64,000 bases of DNA, from the NCBI GenBank assembly GCA_024734495.1, contig JALMQS010000615.1:713173-777172 (forward strand), in the 5' to 3' direction. Position 1 is the first letter of the stretch. Every line of letters begins with the position of its first letter. A model generated the notes under the pieces. The model searched no databases. It was not told the origin of the DNA and saw only the letters and a program-made list of their open reading frames with translations. The translations under genes were made by a program, and so were the position numbers. Below are positions 40,921 to 52,400 of this stretch, piece by piece. The stretch is from Forficula auricularia (Eukaryota; Arthropoda; Insecta; Dermaptera; Forficulidae).

Positions 40921-41314
40921 GGTTGTCTTTATCTAATATTCTTTACATATATCAAGATATTATGAAGAACACAATTAATTAAGCAAAGTATGTATTAAAA
41001 CACAACATTCTTTTCATTTAGCTAAAAACTAATATACATACCAGGAATGTTTCTAAAGTAATACCGTTTTCAAATAAAAAAATATCAAGTATACCTTTCA
41101 TAACAATTTCATTTTCACATGAAAGTCTGTAACCCAATCAACATTTCAACATAGTTCATTAATATTAAGGCATTTATTGTATCCTTCCACGAGCCTTTGT
41201 ATTCCCTCCTCAAAGAAGTCCGCCGCCTGATTGGACATCCACTGCAACCCTCGACAATTCAGTCGTTCAGTCCCAATTGCGTAAAGAACACCCCCTGACA
41301 TTAGAGGAAACTAA

Positions 41315-41640
41315 TCAGATGGTACGCAAATGGGTTAGAACATTTAAAGATGGTCGGACGAATGTTCATGACGAGGAACAAAGTGGGAGACCTTCTCTCA
41401 TTACTGAAAATTTGATGCATAAAGTTGACGAAAAACTGTGAGAGAACAGACGGTTTACGATTTCGTCGTTATCTGATTAGTTTCCTCTAATGTCAAGGGG
41501 TGTTCTTTATGCAATTGGGACTGAACGACTAAATTATCGAAAGTTGCAGTGGATGTCCAATCAGGCGGTAGACTTCTTTCAGGAGGGAATACGAAAGCTC
41601 GTGGAAAGATACAATTAATGCCTTAATATTGGTGGAAACC
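41315..41640 (+). pseudogene. Mariner transposase, internally deleted
   Basis: Reads VRKWVRTFKDGRTNVHDEEQ, SGRPSLITENLMHKVDEKL and RRFTISSLS (helix-turn-helix region), then jumps to VLYAIGTERLNYRKLQWMSN and QAVDFFQEGIRKLVERYN (C-terminal end). The catalytic middle is missing and a stop separates the parts. Confidence 0.8.
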
Positions 41641-41669
41641 GAGGGGTGAACAGCGACGTAATATCATGT

Positions 41670-42018
41670 GACCGCCTCCGTGGTGTAATGGTCAGGATGT
41701 CTGGATGGCAACCCGGAGGTCTCGGGTTCGATTCCCGGCTATACCCAGACATTTTTTCTGTAAGTATAGGGTCTGGTAATAGAAATTAAGTGGGAGATAA
41801 ATTTAAACTAATTTATTTACCACTGCTCGAAGCCCTTAAAAAACTTAGTAAATTGGATTGTATCTAACTTTCTGAGATTTGGCTCGTGATCCCGGCTTCT
41901 TTCCTTCTACTCTGTTCTTTTCACGATGAAGGGGCCATCCCATACAGGCCTTTAGGGATGCACCTTCTGGTGTATCTCCTTCTCACATCAATATCATAAA
42001 AAAAAAAAAAAAAAAAAA
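41670..42018 (+). mobile_element. Complete tRNA-derived SINE with LINE-type tail
   Basis: About 349 bp, bounded by the ATGT direct repeat of the split MITE. Parts in order: a tRNA-like head (41674-41745), a body, and a 3' tail (CACGATGAAGGGGCCATCCC to CATCAATATCAT plus poly-A). The tail is nearly identical to the 3' ends of the CR1-like LINE copies at 43900-44055 and 48890-48985. Established SINE biology implies mobilisation by that LINE. Confidence 0.85.
41674..41745 (+). promoter_or_regulatory. Internal Pol III promoter of the SINE (tRNA-like head)
   Basis: A box TGGTGTAATGGTC and B box GGTTCGATTCC at tRNA spacing, with GGAGGTCTCGGGTTCGATTC forming a T arm. The cloverleaf is decayed, so the parent tRNA is uncertain (the Gly, Glu and Asp type share this A box). 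Confidence 0.75.
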
Positions 42019-42461
42019 ATGTACACCTACTTCCACTTCCAACTAGAAGACAATAGATGAAGGTGCATTAGCTAAAGAATTCCAAATACGGTGTACACCT
42101 AATTCCAATCGCGGTTCACCCCATGATGGAAACTATGTCGAAACGTAGATTAAAATACAGGCTTTCATGTGAAAATAAAATTGTAATGAAAAGTATACTT
42201 GTTTTTTTATTTGAAAACGGTACTTACTTTAGGACCTCGTATTTTGGTAAAAGCGAAGATCAGCTGCCCTCTGAAAAACAACATGGCAGTTATGGCTAAA
42301 ACAAAAGCTCAGATGCTTCCTGTCAAAAAATAACATCTTTAATCTAGGTACGATCTAGAAGCTAAAATTCGAATAAGTGAAAGTCCTTGAAGGTTCGGTT
42401 AAGATATATTCAGTTGGGTTCGGTTCGTATACCTTCATTTCGGGCTAGGATTTAGGCGGTA

Positions 42462-43352
42462 CTTAGGGTCTTTAACTACTGATAATAACATCCAATCGGA
42501 AATAAACTCAAGAATCCAAAACACGTGGAAGTATGTCTATTTCCTAAAAAAAAAACTACTTTGTTCTAGAGTCCTAAACAGGAAAGTAAAAATTAAGCTT
42601 TACCAGTCAATGATTAGACCCGTGATGGGAGTGAAACGTGGACGATGACAAAACTCAATCAGGAATCTCTAGAATGAAATTTGGGCCAGTCATGGACACA
42701 GTTACAGGTCAATATAGAATCAGATCCAACCAAGAACTGAGGGATTTATATAATGAGCCAGATATCGTCCATCTCATTAAAGCAAAAAGATTACAATGGC
42801 TGGGACATGTTATGAGATCGGATGATAAAAGGATCCTGAAAGAAATATGGAATGGGAAGCCATCAGGAAAGAGACCATTGGGACGACATCGACTACGATG
42901 GAGGGATCAGGTCACCCAGGACCTTAATCTAATGGGAAATTATGAAGTGGACGGCGCTACTCAGGATCGAATCTTGTGGAGAAAGTCTTAGACCATGAAA
43001 TATATAGACACGCCCTCTGCTACTCTCCACACAGAGTGAAGTGAGGCCAACATCGCCTACAAATGACGTCACGTTCTCGCATAAATATTTTGGTAATATT
43101 AATTTGCGATTATTGGAATCCAAAATAAATAATCTAAACTACGATAAATTTATCTCAATGTATAATAATTCTTATAGAGGCCATGCTATTTCAGGGTGTT
43201 CGTACCTACAGATGATGTCACGTTCTCTAGGTGATGTTGGCCTCACCAAATCGACACCAGGGCGTGTCTATATATTTCATGGTCTAAGGAGAAAGATAAT
43301 CCATAAGGCCAAGACACAGCCAGTGTTGTAGAGCCGAAGAGTAAGTAAATAA
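42462..43352 (+). mobile_element. RTE-type LINE, truncated, with 9-bp target-site duplication
   Basis: Flanked by TTTAGGCGG on both sides (left copy at about 42453-42461, right at about 43351-43359), inside a palindromic element. Coding from 42640: TVTGQYRIRSNQELRDLYNE, RLQWLGHVMRSDDKR, GKRPLGRHRLRWRDQV, DRILWRK. The upstream part (LINEDNN-type segment to 42640) is frameshifted. The 3' tail is AGTAAGTAAATAAGTA. A MITE splits the last codons. Confidence 0.82.
42986..43288. mobile_element. MITE with about 29-bp TIRs inside the LINE
   Basis: TIRs CTTAGACCATGAAATATATA and its exact inverse, extending to GACACGCCC. Direct repeat GAGAAAG at 42979-42985 and 43289-43295. Removing it rejoins the LINE frame so that WRK runs on into IIHKAKTQPVL and a stop. 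Superfamily uncertain; an 8-bp or 7-bp duplication suggests hAT or P-like. Confidence 0.8.
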
Positions 43353-43499
43353 GTATTTAGGCGGTTAGGTTGGCGTTATACGAACCGAATTGAAAATATC
43401 CTAACCGAGCCTTAGAAAGGTTTGTTTGGAAAGGCATTTTTTATCTAATCGAACCGAGATATCATAAACCGAACCTATTTAAGTTGTTTTTTGACAATG

Positions 43500-44055
43500 G
43501 GCAGTTGATCTTCGTTTTAGGTCATATTTATTTTCTACTTGTTATGGATCGTAGGTTCATTTTCCTTTCCTCTGTCTCTCGGGACTCATCCCTTCAGACT
43601 CACTGTTTTTATGTCTATCTGCGGGTTCTGTGACCGACTCCTCACTGGCAAATATTAAAATACAAAAATAGACTGGTTCTTTTCATAATAATGAACATTT
43701 TGTTTTCGTAGAAAAATTTAAGTTGAAATTTTTAGCATCCGTCAAATTGATAAAAACCAGCGCTTTTATTCCTATAACCTCCAGAGACAACTCGCTTCCT
43801 GCCACAGTCTTCACCGCGACTTACCTATAACCTTCAACTATTTAAGATCTGCATCCACAGATACCTTACGACTCCTACTTAGCCCATAAAATCTCCTCTT
43901 CTTTTCTCGATGAAGGGCCAATCCAGGGACTTCTTGGTGTAACTCCTTCTCGAATTAATATCATTAAAAATAAAATTTCTTCTTTTCTCGATGAAGGGGC
44001 CAATCCAAGGGCTGCACATTCTTGGTGTAACTCCACCTCGAATCAATATCATTAA
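43500..44055 (+). pseudogene. CR1-like LINE 3' end with duplicated tail
   Basis: The coding remnant at 43735-43850 reads TSAFIPITSRDNSLPATVF, as in the minus copy at 49030-49150. The 3' UTR tail (CTCGATGAAGGGCCAATCC to CATTAAAAA) is present twice in tandem (43905-43970 and 43976-44055). Confidence 0.75.
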
Positions 44056-44379
44056 AAAACTAAGGAAAAACGAGTTGGAGAATACGATAGTTAGATTCTT
44101 TTACAATTTGACCGATAAGTGGTGTTTTTAGTTCAAAAAAGTATGTCATCATTTGTACTTTCTTGTGTCCGTAGTCCAATGTGTAAAAATTGAATAAAAT
44201 TAGTTTATTTTAAATAAAAAACATCTGTAATCTTATCTTATTAAACGAGAAAAAAAATTGTAGGGTGTTTCCGAATGGATGGGTGTTTTTAAAATGTGAA
44301 TAACTCGGCTGTTTTTTAAGGCAGTTGTTTCACCAGATGGGTTTTCTTAGGATTTTTTTGAAATTTAGACAGATTATTA

Positions 44380-44640
44380 TTATTATTATTTAAACTAGCT
44401 GCAAGGCCCGCCAGGGGGCACTGCCCCTGGACCCCAACCCACATCCCACCCTACCCCACCACTCCATCCTGCACCCCACCCACCCCCGTATAACCCCACT
44501 ACGCCACTGGACCCTCACCTGAACCCCCCCCCTCACCCCCATCCCGCCCCGCGCACCCCATGCCCTAACCCACCACCACACCACCTCCCGCACCCAGTTT
44601 TTGTATTTCTAGCATTCTAGTGAGCCACAGATTATGTATA
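44380..44640. repeat. C-rich family H-like segment
   Basis: A long C-rich tract (44400-44600) with CCAGTTTTTGTATTTCTAGC, as at 1400 and 2390. No gene; the Gly-rich frame on the minus strand is a composition artefact. Confidence 0.45.
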
Positions 44641-44654
44641 CACAATTTACACAA

Positions 44655-44960
44655 TTTGGAAACAGTCAATTGGGAAGTTTTACCCCACCCGCTATATTCA
44701 CCAGACATTGCTCCTTCTGTTTCGATCGATGGCCCATGCCCTGTCTGAGCAGCATTTCACCTCATATGAAGATACCAAAAATTGGGTCGATTCGTGGATA
44801 GCCTCAAAAGATGAACCATTCTTCCGAAGCGAAATCCGCATGCTGCCAGAAAGATGGGAAAATGTAGTGGTAAGCGATGGACAATACTTCGATAAAACTT
44901 AAGATTGCGTTCTTTCATAATAAATGCCCAATTTTTTTTATTAAAAACGGCGGAAACTTA
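44655..44960 (+). pseudogene. Mariner transposase C-terminal fragment
   Basis: WEVLPHPLYSPDIAPS, then after a frameshift AHALSEQHFTSYEDTKNWVD, SWIASKDEPFFRSEIRMLPE and RWENVVVSDGQYF. HPxYSPDxAPSD is the third catalytic aspartate motif of mariner. The rest is missing. Confidence 0.85.
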
Positions 44961-45373
44961 TTTGTACACCTTATATGAAACGTTTTAAAATCAAGTCCTT
45001 AGCACTTTACTGGTCTCAGGTATTAATGTATGTTCATCTAAATGTTCTTCCTTTGCTACTTAGTAAAATGATAATATAAACACTTACAAGGGCCTCTTCA
45101 CACTAGACAATTCCCAGGCGGGGCAACAGTAACTCGAGTATCGTAAATTTGAATTGTCTGTGAGGATACCCACAGGCGACTTAGAACCACACACTGAGAA
45201 TACTGTAAAGGGATTCAGGGGAGATTATTTTTTGAAAAGGAAAATTTAAATTGAGCACCCGACGGGACCATTATTCAAATAAATAAGCCCCTCTTCCCTT
45301 ATGTAGGTAGGTAAGTAGCATTTAAACCATATAAGAATACCAAATTTTAATATCTCGGTACTAATTTATTAAA

Positions 45374-45460
45374 TGGGGCCATAGGCAGTTGCCTACATTA
45401 ATGGGGCCATAGGCAGTTGCCTACATTAATGGGGCCATAGGCAGTTGCCTACATTGCCTA
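45374..45460 (+). repeat. 28-bp tandem repeat, three copies
   Basis: Unit GGGGCCATAGGCAGTTGCCT plus ACATTAAT, nearly identical in the three copies; each unit contains the inverted GGCAGTTGCC. Confidence 0.85.
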
Positions 45461-45678
45461 ATGCGACCCTGCCAATAACCAGCCATTTAAGAAACATTTT
45501 TAACATGGACGATAACAACACCCATAAAATTAAGAATTTATCAAATTATTATATATTAATAAAAAATACTTTTTTTTACAAAGACTTATAGGTATTTAAT
45601 TTAAAAACAACAAAAACTATCAATTCTTATTTTTTTTTTTAATTAATTCCTTGTGTTTAATAATAAATAAATATTTAT

Positions 45679-45921
45679 TTAATTCGATGATCCTTGGCTT
45701 GTTTTTTTCTCCTTTGCATTTTGTAAAGTTTGAGTAATGAAAAGTTTAGCCAGTGATTGAGAACAGAATTGCGATATATGTTGACTGTAGGCGTTGATTT
45801 GTCCGCAGACCATCATCGGGTTCAGTCGATTCGGCACGGCAATCGGCCGGAACAATTTATTCAAATCTTCATCAGGCAAAGCCTGTTCACCCTTGGCGGT
45901 ACGGGCTTGATTTTCTTGAGC
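45679..45921 (-). CDS. eIF3h: eIF3h exon 6
   Basis: Begins [20 protein letters not shown] after a TTCCTTAAG acceptor; ends TSQGSSN and a stop. Confidence 0.95.
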   Translation of the reverse strand, partial: AQENQARTAKGEQALPDEDLNKLFRPIAVPNRLNPMMVCGQINAYSQHISQFCSQSLAKLFITQTLQNAKEKKTSQGSSN

Positions 45922-46404
45922 CTTAAGGAAAAATAAAATAAATGTATTAATTGAAAAGTTTTTGTTTTGCCGAGAGTAGCAGAGTTGTTGATTCACAAAG
46001 TGAAACAAAGAGGTTGTCCTCTGCTTGATGCAAATAAACATACACACATATATATCGAAATGATATATCTGTATATATATATATATAGAGTTTTTCTTTA
46101 GGAGACGGACTGGTATAAATATGCAATTGGATGTTGATGAAAGCAGAGCTACGGTGGTTGTAAAAAATAAGACTATAGAGGTTTTATTATTTTACATTTA
46201 GCTGTTAAACCGACGTTTCGGAGATTTATTCTCTCCTTCTTCAGGGTAACAAAAGTGATTTGAACTACTTGTCATTGACTTTTTGTTACCCTGAAGAAGG
46301 AGAAATAAATCTCCGAAACGTCGGTTTAACAAATAAATGTAAAATAATAAACCCTCTATAGTCTTATTTTTACAACCACCGTGGATACTTTCATCAACAT
46401 CAAT

Positions 46405-46455
<51 letters not shown>

Positions 46456-49400
46456 TATTTGTTTGAGACTATAGTTTCGAAGACTTGGTCTTCATCATCA
46501 GTCCTTTTTAATTATAAACATTGTCTTTCATGGAGTCAATACCGTATGGATATTGAAAATTTCGATGCCCCTTCACTGGCAGCCAAACTGGCTCAAAACT
46601 TTTAGGAAAAGCGGTGTTGGTTTTATAGTGAAACATATTAAACTTACAGGAATTATTTAACGGGTTATAGTGGTGTTTCACAAAAGTGGAAGTAAGATTA
46701 AAAAATTAAAAAATCTTTTAAATTATTTTGGAGATTTTTTTATTTATCTCTCACATATACATATTTTCGGGCAACGAACCCTTCATCGGGAGGTTTAACA
46801 GAAAACTGAACAGAAATATGTATAGAGATAGATAAAAAAATTCCAAAATTAATTAAAGATTTTTTAATTTTATTTCCACTTTATGAAACACCACTATAAC
46901 CTGTTAAATAATTCCTGTGGTTCTAAACTAGCTACCAAACTAAGATACATCAAATTTTCAATATCCATACGGTATTGACTCCATGAAAAACAATATTTAT
47001 AATTAAAAAAGACTGATGATGAAGACCAAGTCTTCGAAACTATAGTCTCAAACAAATAAATAATATATATAAATACAGATATATCATTTCGATATATATG
47101 TGTGTATATATATGTTTATTTGCATCAAACAGAGACAACCTCTTGTTAGTGTATTAATATATAAATAATAATCAATTAGGTATTTATTATAAATATAAAA
47201 TATATATTTACTCTTTTCAGTAAGAAACGATGTTTATCCTGCTGTTGCCGAATAACTTGTTGTTGGAAACGATTAAATTTAATAGCCTCTTGATTTAATT
47301 CGTCAACTCTATCCATAAGACATCGTAATTGCCCTTCTAATACGGAACTAAAAATTTAAATCATTAACAAGATATTAATAATAGTATAAAATAGAATATA
47401 TGACTTTTTAATTTCTATATTTTTTGTGATTAACTTATTTATATAGCAGGGGTAGCCACAACGTAGCTCGCGAGCCGCATGCGGCTCTTGAACCCTCTTG
47501 AATAATACTGATATTGAAAAGTATAATAATCTAAATTAAATAAACTGACAAGTTCTGTTGTGGCCATCCACTTGACTTTACCATACAACCTGGCCCCTCA
47601 TTTATATTTAATAAAATTATTTATATTCATGTAGGAGGGGGGGGGGTTAGTTTTTGAATTTTTAGACTTCTGGGGACCCAGTGATTATGTATTCAAAATT
47701 TGGTTGAGTTTGGTACAAGGGCCTATATTTTCATTTTTTGACCCCTTCCCTTTTGGACGGTTAGTTTTTGCATTTTTAGACTCCCGGGGGTCCATTGATT
47801 ATATATACAAATTTTGGTTGAGTTTGTTCAAATGGCCTAATTTTTAATTTTTAACCCCCCCCCCACCCCACACACTTAATTTTAGATCGATATGCACTAA
47901 AATCTAATCAGATCTTAATCTCAATGCACCAAAACTACTTGTGAAATTTGGTTTTGATATTCACACTAGTTTTTGAGCTAGCTCGTCCACAAAAATTTGG
48001 TGACGCACAGACTAACAACCAGACAGACTAACAGACATTTTGACAAAATAATTATTATCTCGAAAAATATAATTTTTTCGATGTTCACTTATTAGGGCTT
48101 TTTTGTAGAGCGAAATACCATGGTTTCGCTCAATTTTTTTAATCAAAATAGTTTTAGCCGTTTTTGAGATATTTCGAAAAAAAGAAACAAAAAAAGCACT
48201 TTTTTCATGCACGATTACAAACAATACTTGACCATACCCTGTATGGTAAAGTAAAAAATAATAATACAAAAGCACTTGTCAAAAGTAAAATGTTATTTCT
48301 TTTTTTTTATTGTAATTGAATAAGTAAAGCAAAAAATAAATGTTACTTCATTTTATATTTTATAAAATAAAAAATGTGTCTTTATTTTAATAAACCATTA
48401 ATTAATTTCCAAACAATGTGGCTCGTTTTGAAACAGTTTTATAAATTTGCGGCTCCCAAAATTAAGGTTAGTGGCCATCCCTGTTATATAGTATCTAAGC
48501 CACTTGAAAATAGTTGTGTATATTAAAATAAATGTAGTTATGTTAGTAATTATTTAGTTATCTTATATGTGCTATTTTGTTTATTTATTCGCCTATTGTT
48601 ACAATTTTTCTTAACTTAAAAAGACAAGAATAACAAGATTATTGAAAATTACAACCATAGGCGAATAAATAAACAAAACAGCGCATATATGATGCCTACA
48701 TATTAATTAATCATAATTATTACATTCCCCCCTCCAAAATTATAGTTCATAGTCTTCAGGATAAGATGGTTTTTTACATGAACGGTGAAGTCGTCTGGAA
48801 TATGGATACTCAGAACAAGGAGGGACACTGGCCTGGATACAATCGATAGAAGTATCTTTTGGCTGGGGCGAGTGATTCATGAACCCCAGGGCTTTTTTAA
48901 TGAAAATGATGAGAGAAGAAGTTACACCAAAAAGGTGCAACCCCTAAAGGCCTGGGTTGGCCCCTCCATCGTGAAAAGAAGAAGAAAGAATTTTATGGGC
49001 TGGGCGGGGGTCGAAGGTATCTGTGGATATGGGTCTTAAATAGCTGAAGGTTATAAGTCGCGGGAAAGATGGTGGCAGGGAGCGAGTTCCACTCTCTGGA
49101 GGTCATAGGGATAAAAGAGTTGGCGAAAGCGCTTGTTCGACTTTTAACCAATTTGACAGCGAAGGGGTGCTGAGCGTTTGAAACCCGCGTGTTTCTCGTA
49201 AAGAGGGCTTTAGGGGGATAATTGATTTCAGCTCTACTGAACAGACACCGTGATAGTATCTGTATTACAGGGAAAGGGCAGAAACGGTTCTTCGGTGAGC
49301 CAGGAGTCGAGTGAGTTGGTTAGAGCCGGGTCTCCTATTAGTTTTAATTGCTCGCTTCTGAATTGCACCTAGTGTGGCAAGAGAATGCTTGGAGGCACCC

Positions 49401-52400
49401 CTCCACAGATGAGAGCCATATTCGAGACAGGGACGAATTTGAGTCTTATACAGTATAAGAAGTTGACTGGGAGTATAACAGCGTCTAGACCTAAATAGGA
49501 GACCAAGCTTGCGCGCTGCAGCTTTAGCAGTGGTTGAGATATGGTCATTCCATGAAAGGTCAGACCCTAGAGTTACGCATAGCATTGAAATTTTATCTCT
49601 GAATTCTAGTGAGTTTGAGTCGAATGATATGTTTGGGAGGTTTCTGTCGACCCCCCTAGAAATAAGGCAACACTGAGTTTTCACTGCATTGAAGTTAACT
49701 AAGTTTTGGGATCCCCAGTTTTTAAGTTTGCATAAGTCTAAATTAATTGAGGAGGCAATGTCTGCACGGTTTTTATGCGACGCAGGGGCGTTATGTAGGG
49801 AAATGAAAATCTTGAGAATCATTGGTCTCTTCTGCGACAAGTGTGGGGTGTTCTTCCGTTTCAGTTGTACTTCCTCTTGGAGAGAGATGTCTGAGTATCA
49901 TCTTTCTACATGAATCACTGAGTATCGAACCAGCCTCGCTCCAGCAACAAGATACTTCTATCGATTGTTCCCTGGCCAGTGTCCCTCCTTGTTCTGAGTA
50001 TCCGTACTCCGGACGACCTCAACGTTCATGTTAAATTTCCCCTCCACAAGGGAAAGCTTCGGTTTTTCGATTTCACCCTTTACTAATATGTCAAGCTCTA
50101 TCAGCATGCCAAATTTCAGCATTCTTTGGACATTAGGGTGATGACATTTTTACAACCTCATTTCCCTATATCATAATTTGATGAGCTTTCATGAAAGATT
50201 TGATAAAATCTTACTTTCAAAGAGATTTGATAAAAAAAAACCTCACGAAAAAATGATTTTAAAAATTTTATTTTATCAGTTTATTTTGAACATTTTTTGA
50301 AGTCACTATAAGCAGATATAACATTGAACCCAAGCCTACAAGCATGAAATATTTTGACCCCCCAGCAAATTTAGCAACAATCATAATACAACAATATACA
50401 TTCTAATTTTGTACATATGTCTTCATAGAATTAATTCAATATGAACTGTTGTATTGTTTTGAAAAAGAAATGTATAGTAAATTCGTTAACAGTTATAATT
50501 TTGATAAATTTAAGAGTTGTTTTAGATTCCACCAAAAAATTATAATTCTGCAATGATAACATGAAATATGAAATGATTTTATGCATGTTTTAAAAATTTC
50601 GATAGGGGCTTTGAACTTTTCAGAGAGGGCACCAATTTCGTTCATTGCGCCCCAACCCCCAACCCCACAATTCAGCAATGAACTTTCAAAGTAAAAATAT
50701 GAAAAATGCAAAATTGTACATTAATTTAATTTTCTTCTTTTCCAAACAATCTTTTTTTTCATTATTTAGGTTTAATATAGAAGGGCGCCGCAATTTTTAC
50801 TCTGAAGGCGCCCAAGTACAATTTCAAAAAAACAAACAAACGATGAGGAGTTTGACGGCGCCCCCAAGCGTCCGCTTGCCCCTTAATCGAGATTGCATAT
50901 ATAAAACATTATATATAGTATCATCAAATACAAAGGAAGTCAATTATTCACGATAATGTCATTGGAGAGGTTGAATCTCAGTGGGAGGTTGTCCTTATTG
51001 AAGCAGGAGTCTTGCATAACTTTGAGCACACGCTCACAGCACTGGTTGCTTCGGTTAATTGGAGATTTATCTGTTTTCCAGTGGGTTTGCAAGCATTTGA
51101 GATATTATATAGCGGGTGAGTTTTTTATCTTGAGACAGTCTTATAATTCAAAAACAGTGCATTATATGGAAAGAAGTTTCAAATAAAAGTTTATTTATAT
51201 CGAGGGGAGACTAAGCTACGCTATTGTTTGTCGACCTAGAACAAGCTTTCTAGGGTATTTCATGGTCAACTTCTGTTTTTTAAATGGAAACCTATATTTT
51301 TCTTTACATTGCCTAAAGGATTGACACGAGAAATAAACTTTTTTTAACTCAAGAAATTTAACTAGTTCTATTAAGTAGAAAATAATCTCTTAAATCTGAG
51401 TATAACGAAGTTTTCATATCATTATAAACACTTATTTTCATTGTTGTGACTTATCAATTTAATAAATATTTATTCAATAATTAAATATCTAATCATTATT
51501 ATTTGATAATTAAGTTGAAAAATTGTTAAAAATAATTATTAAGATTTTTTTTTGAGATCTAATTGATTCATGTATTTTGTTTATTTGATGTCGTATAAAA
51601 AAATAGATCTTATGAAAGTTGTTGAGTTTTTTTTGTAAATTAAGTAAACGTATAGAAAAATATAGGGTTCTATTTAAAACAACCTGACCTTAAAATACCC
51701 TTGTAAGCTTGTTCTAGATAGACAATCAATAGGGTAGTTTAGTTTCCCCCTCGATATAAATAAACTTTTATTTGAAACCTTTTTCCATAAAATGCACTGT
51801 TTTTGAGTTATAAGACTGTCTCAAGATAAAAAACTTACCCGGTATAAAATATTGTTAATACAATAATATAAAATGCTAAAACGGCATACAAAAAATTTAA
51901 AAACGGTTTGTGTATGACCTTTTTTAATATTTCAATGGAATATACCTCATTTTAGTCATTAATAGGCAAAAGATCATCCATTTGTGCTACAGGAAATAGT
52001 TTTTGAGAAAAAAATTGAAAACGGTATCACCCTAATGGCCATTGTATTTCCACTATATATTAATCCTTCATTTCGGGCCCCAACGAAGGGAAAATTTCAA
52101 TTTCCTCCTTCATTAATATGGCAAGCTTTACCAGTATGCCAAATTTTAGCATTCTAGGATAAGCGGAAGTTTTTGATATGTGAGTGTTAAAAATGGCACT
52201 TTTCAGACCTCAATAACTCAAGAACTATAATGGTTTTATTGATGAAATTTCGGATTCTATGTGTTCCAGTGGGCTTTATTAGACACAGAAAATTTCAAGT
52301 GTGTAGGTCTAATAGTTTTTGAGTTATGGGGGAGGTAGAAAGTAGCTCAAAATGGTTCGTGTAAATATGGACATGGCCGGTGCGTCGCCCTCTTTTTCAA

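Larger units (their letters stand above)
41640..42124. mobile_element. GGGGTGAACC MITE split by a SINE
   Basis: Left piece 41640-41669 (GAGGGGTGAACAGCG...ATCATGT), right piece 42019-42124 (ATGTACACCTACTTCC...CGCGGTTCACCCC). Compared with the intact copy at 9424-9584, removal of the SINE restores the element. Confidence 0.85.
41095..42195. mobile_element. Inverted-duplicated mariner, host of a MITE and a SINE
   Basis: The ends AAGTATACCTTTCATAACAA and TTGTAATGAAAAGTATACTT are inverted. The plus arm carries transposase pieces at 41315-41640; the minus arm (41170-41310) repeats the C-terminal part in reverse. Inside the right arm a GGGGTGAACC MITE (41640-42124) is inserted. Confidence 0.75.
46089..46405. 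mobile_element. Inner palindromic hammerhead element (GGAGACGGACTGG family)
   Basis: TTTTTCTTTAGGAGACGGAC at the left, inverted arms with GACTATAGAGGTTTTATTAT and CGGTTTAACAAATAAATG, both hammerheads intact. It sits in the TA microsatellite of the outer element. Confidence 0.78.
46000..47150. mobile_element. Outer palindromic hammerhead element in eIF3h intron 5
   Basis: GCTTGATGCAAATAAAC family. The left arm is at 46010-46085 and 46453-46560, the right arm at 46960-47145, with CTATAGTTTCGAAGACTTGG versus CCAAGTCTTCGAAACTATAG. The left arm is split at its TA microsatellite by the element at 46089-46405. Confidence 0.72.

Noticed and set aside
42105..42160. GATGGAAAC...GTCGAAACG as a hammerhead
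   Set aside because: It is the junction of a mariner end and a MITE; CTGANGA is absent.
44390..44593. Gly/Trp/Arg-rich minus frame
   Set aside because: Caused by the C-rich tract of a family H-like repeat.
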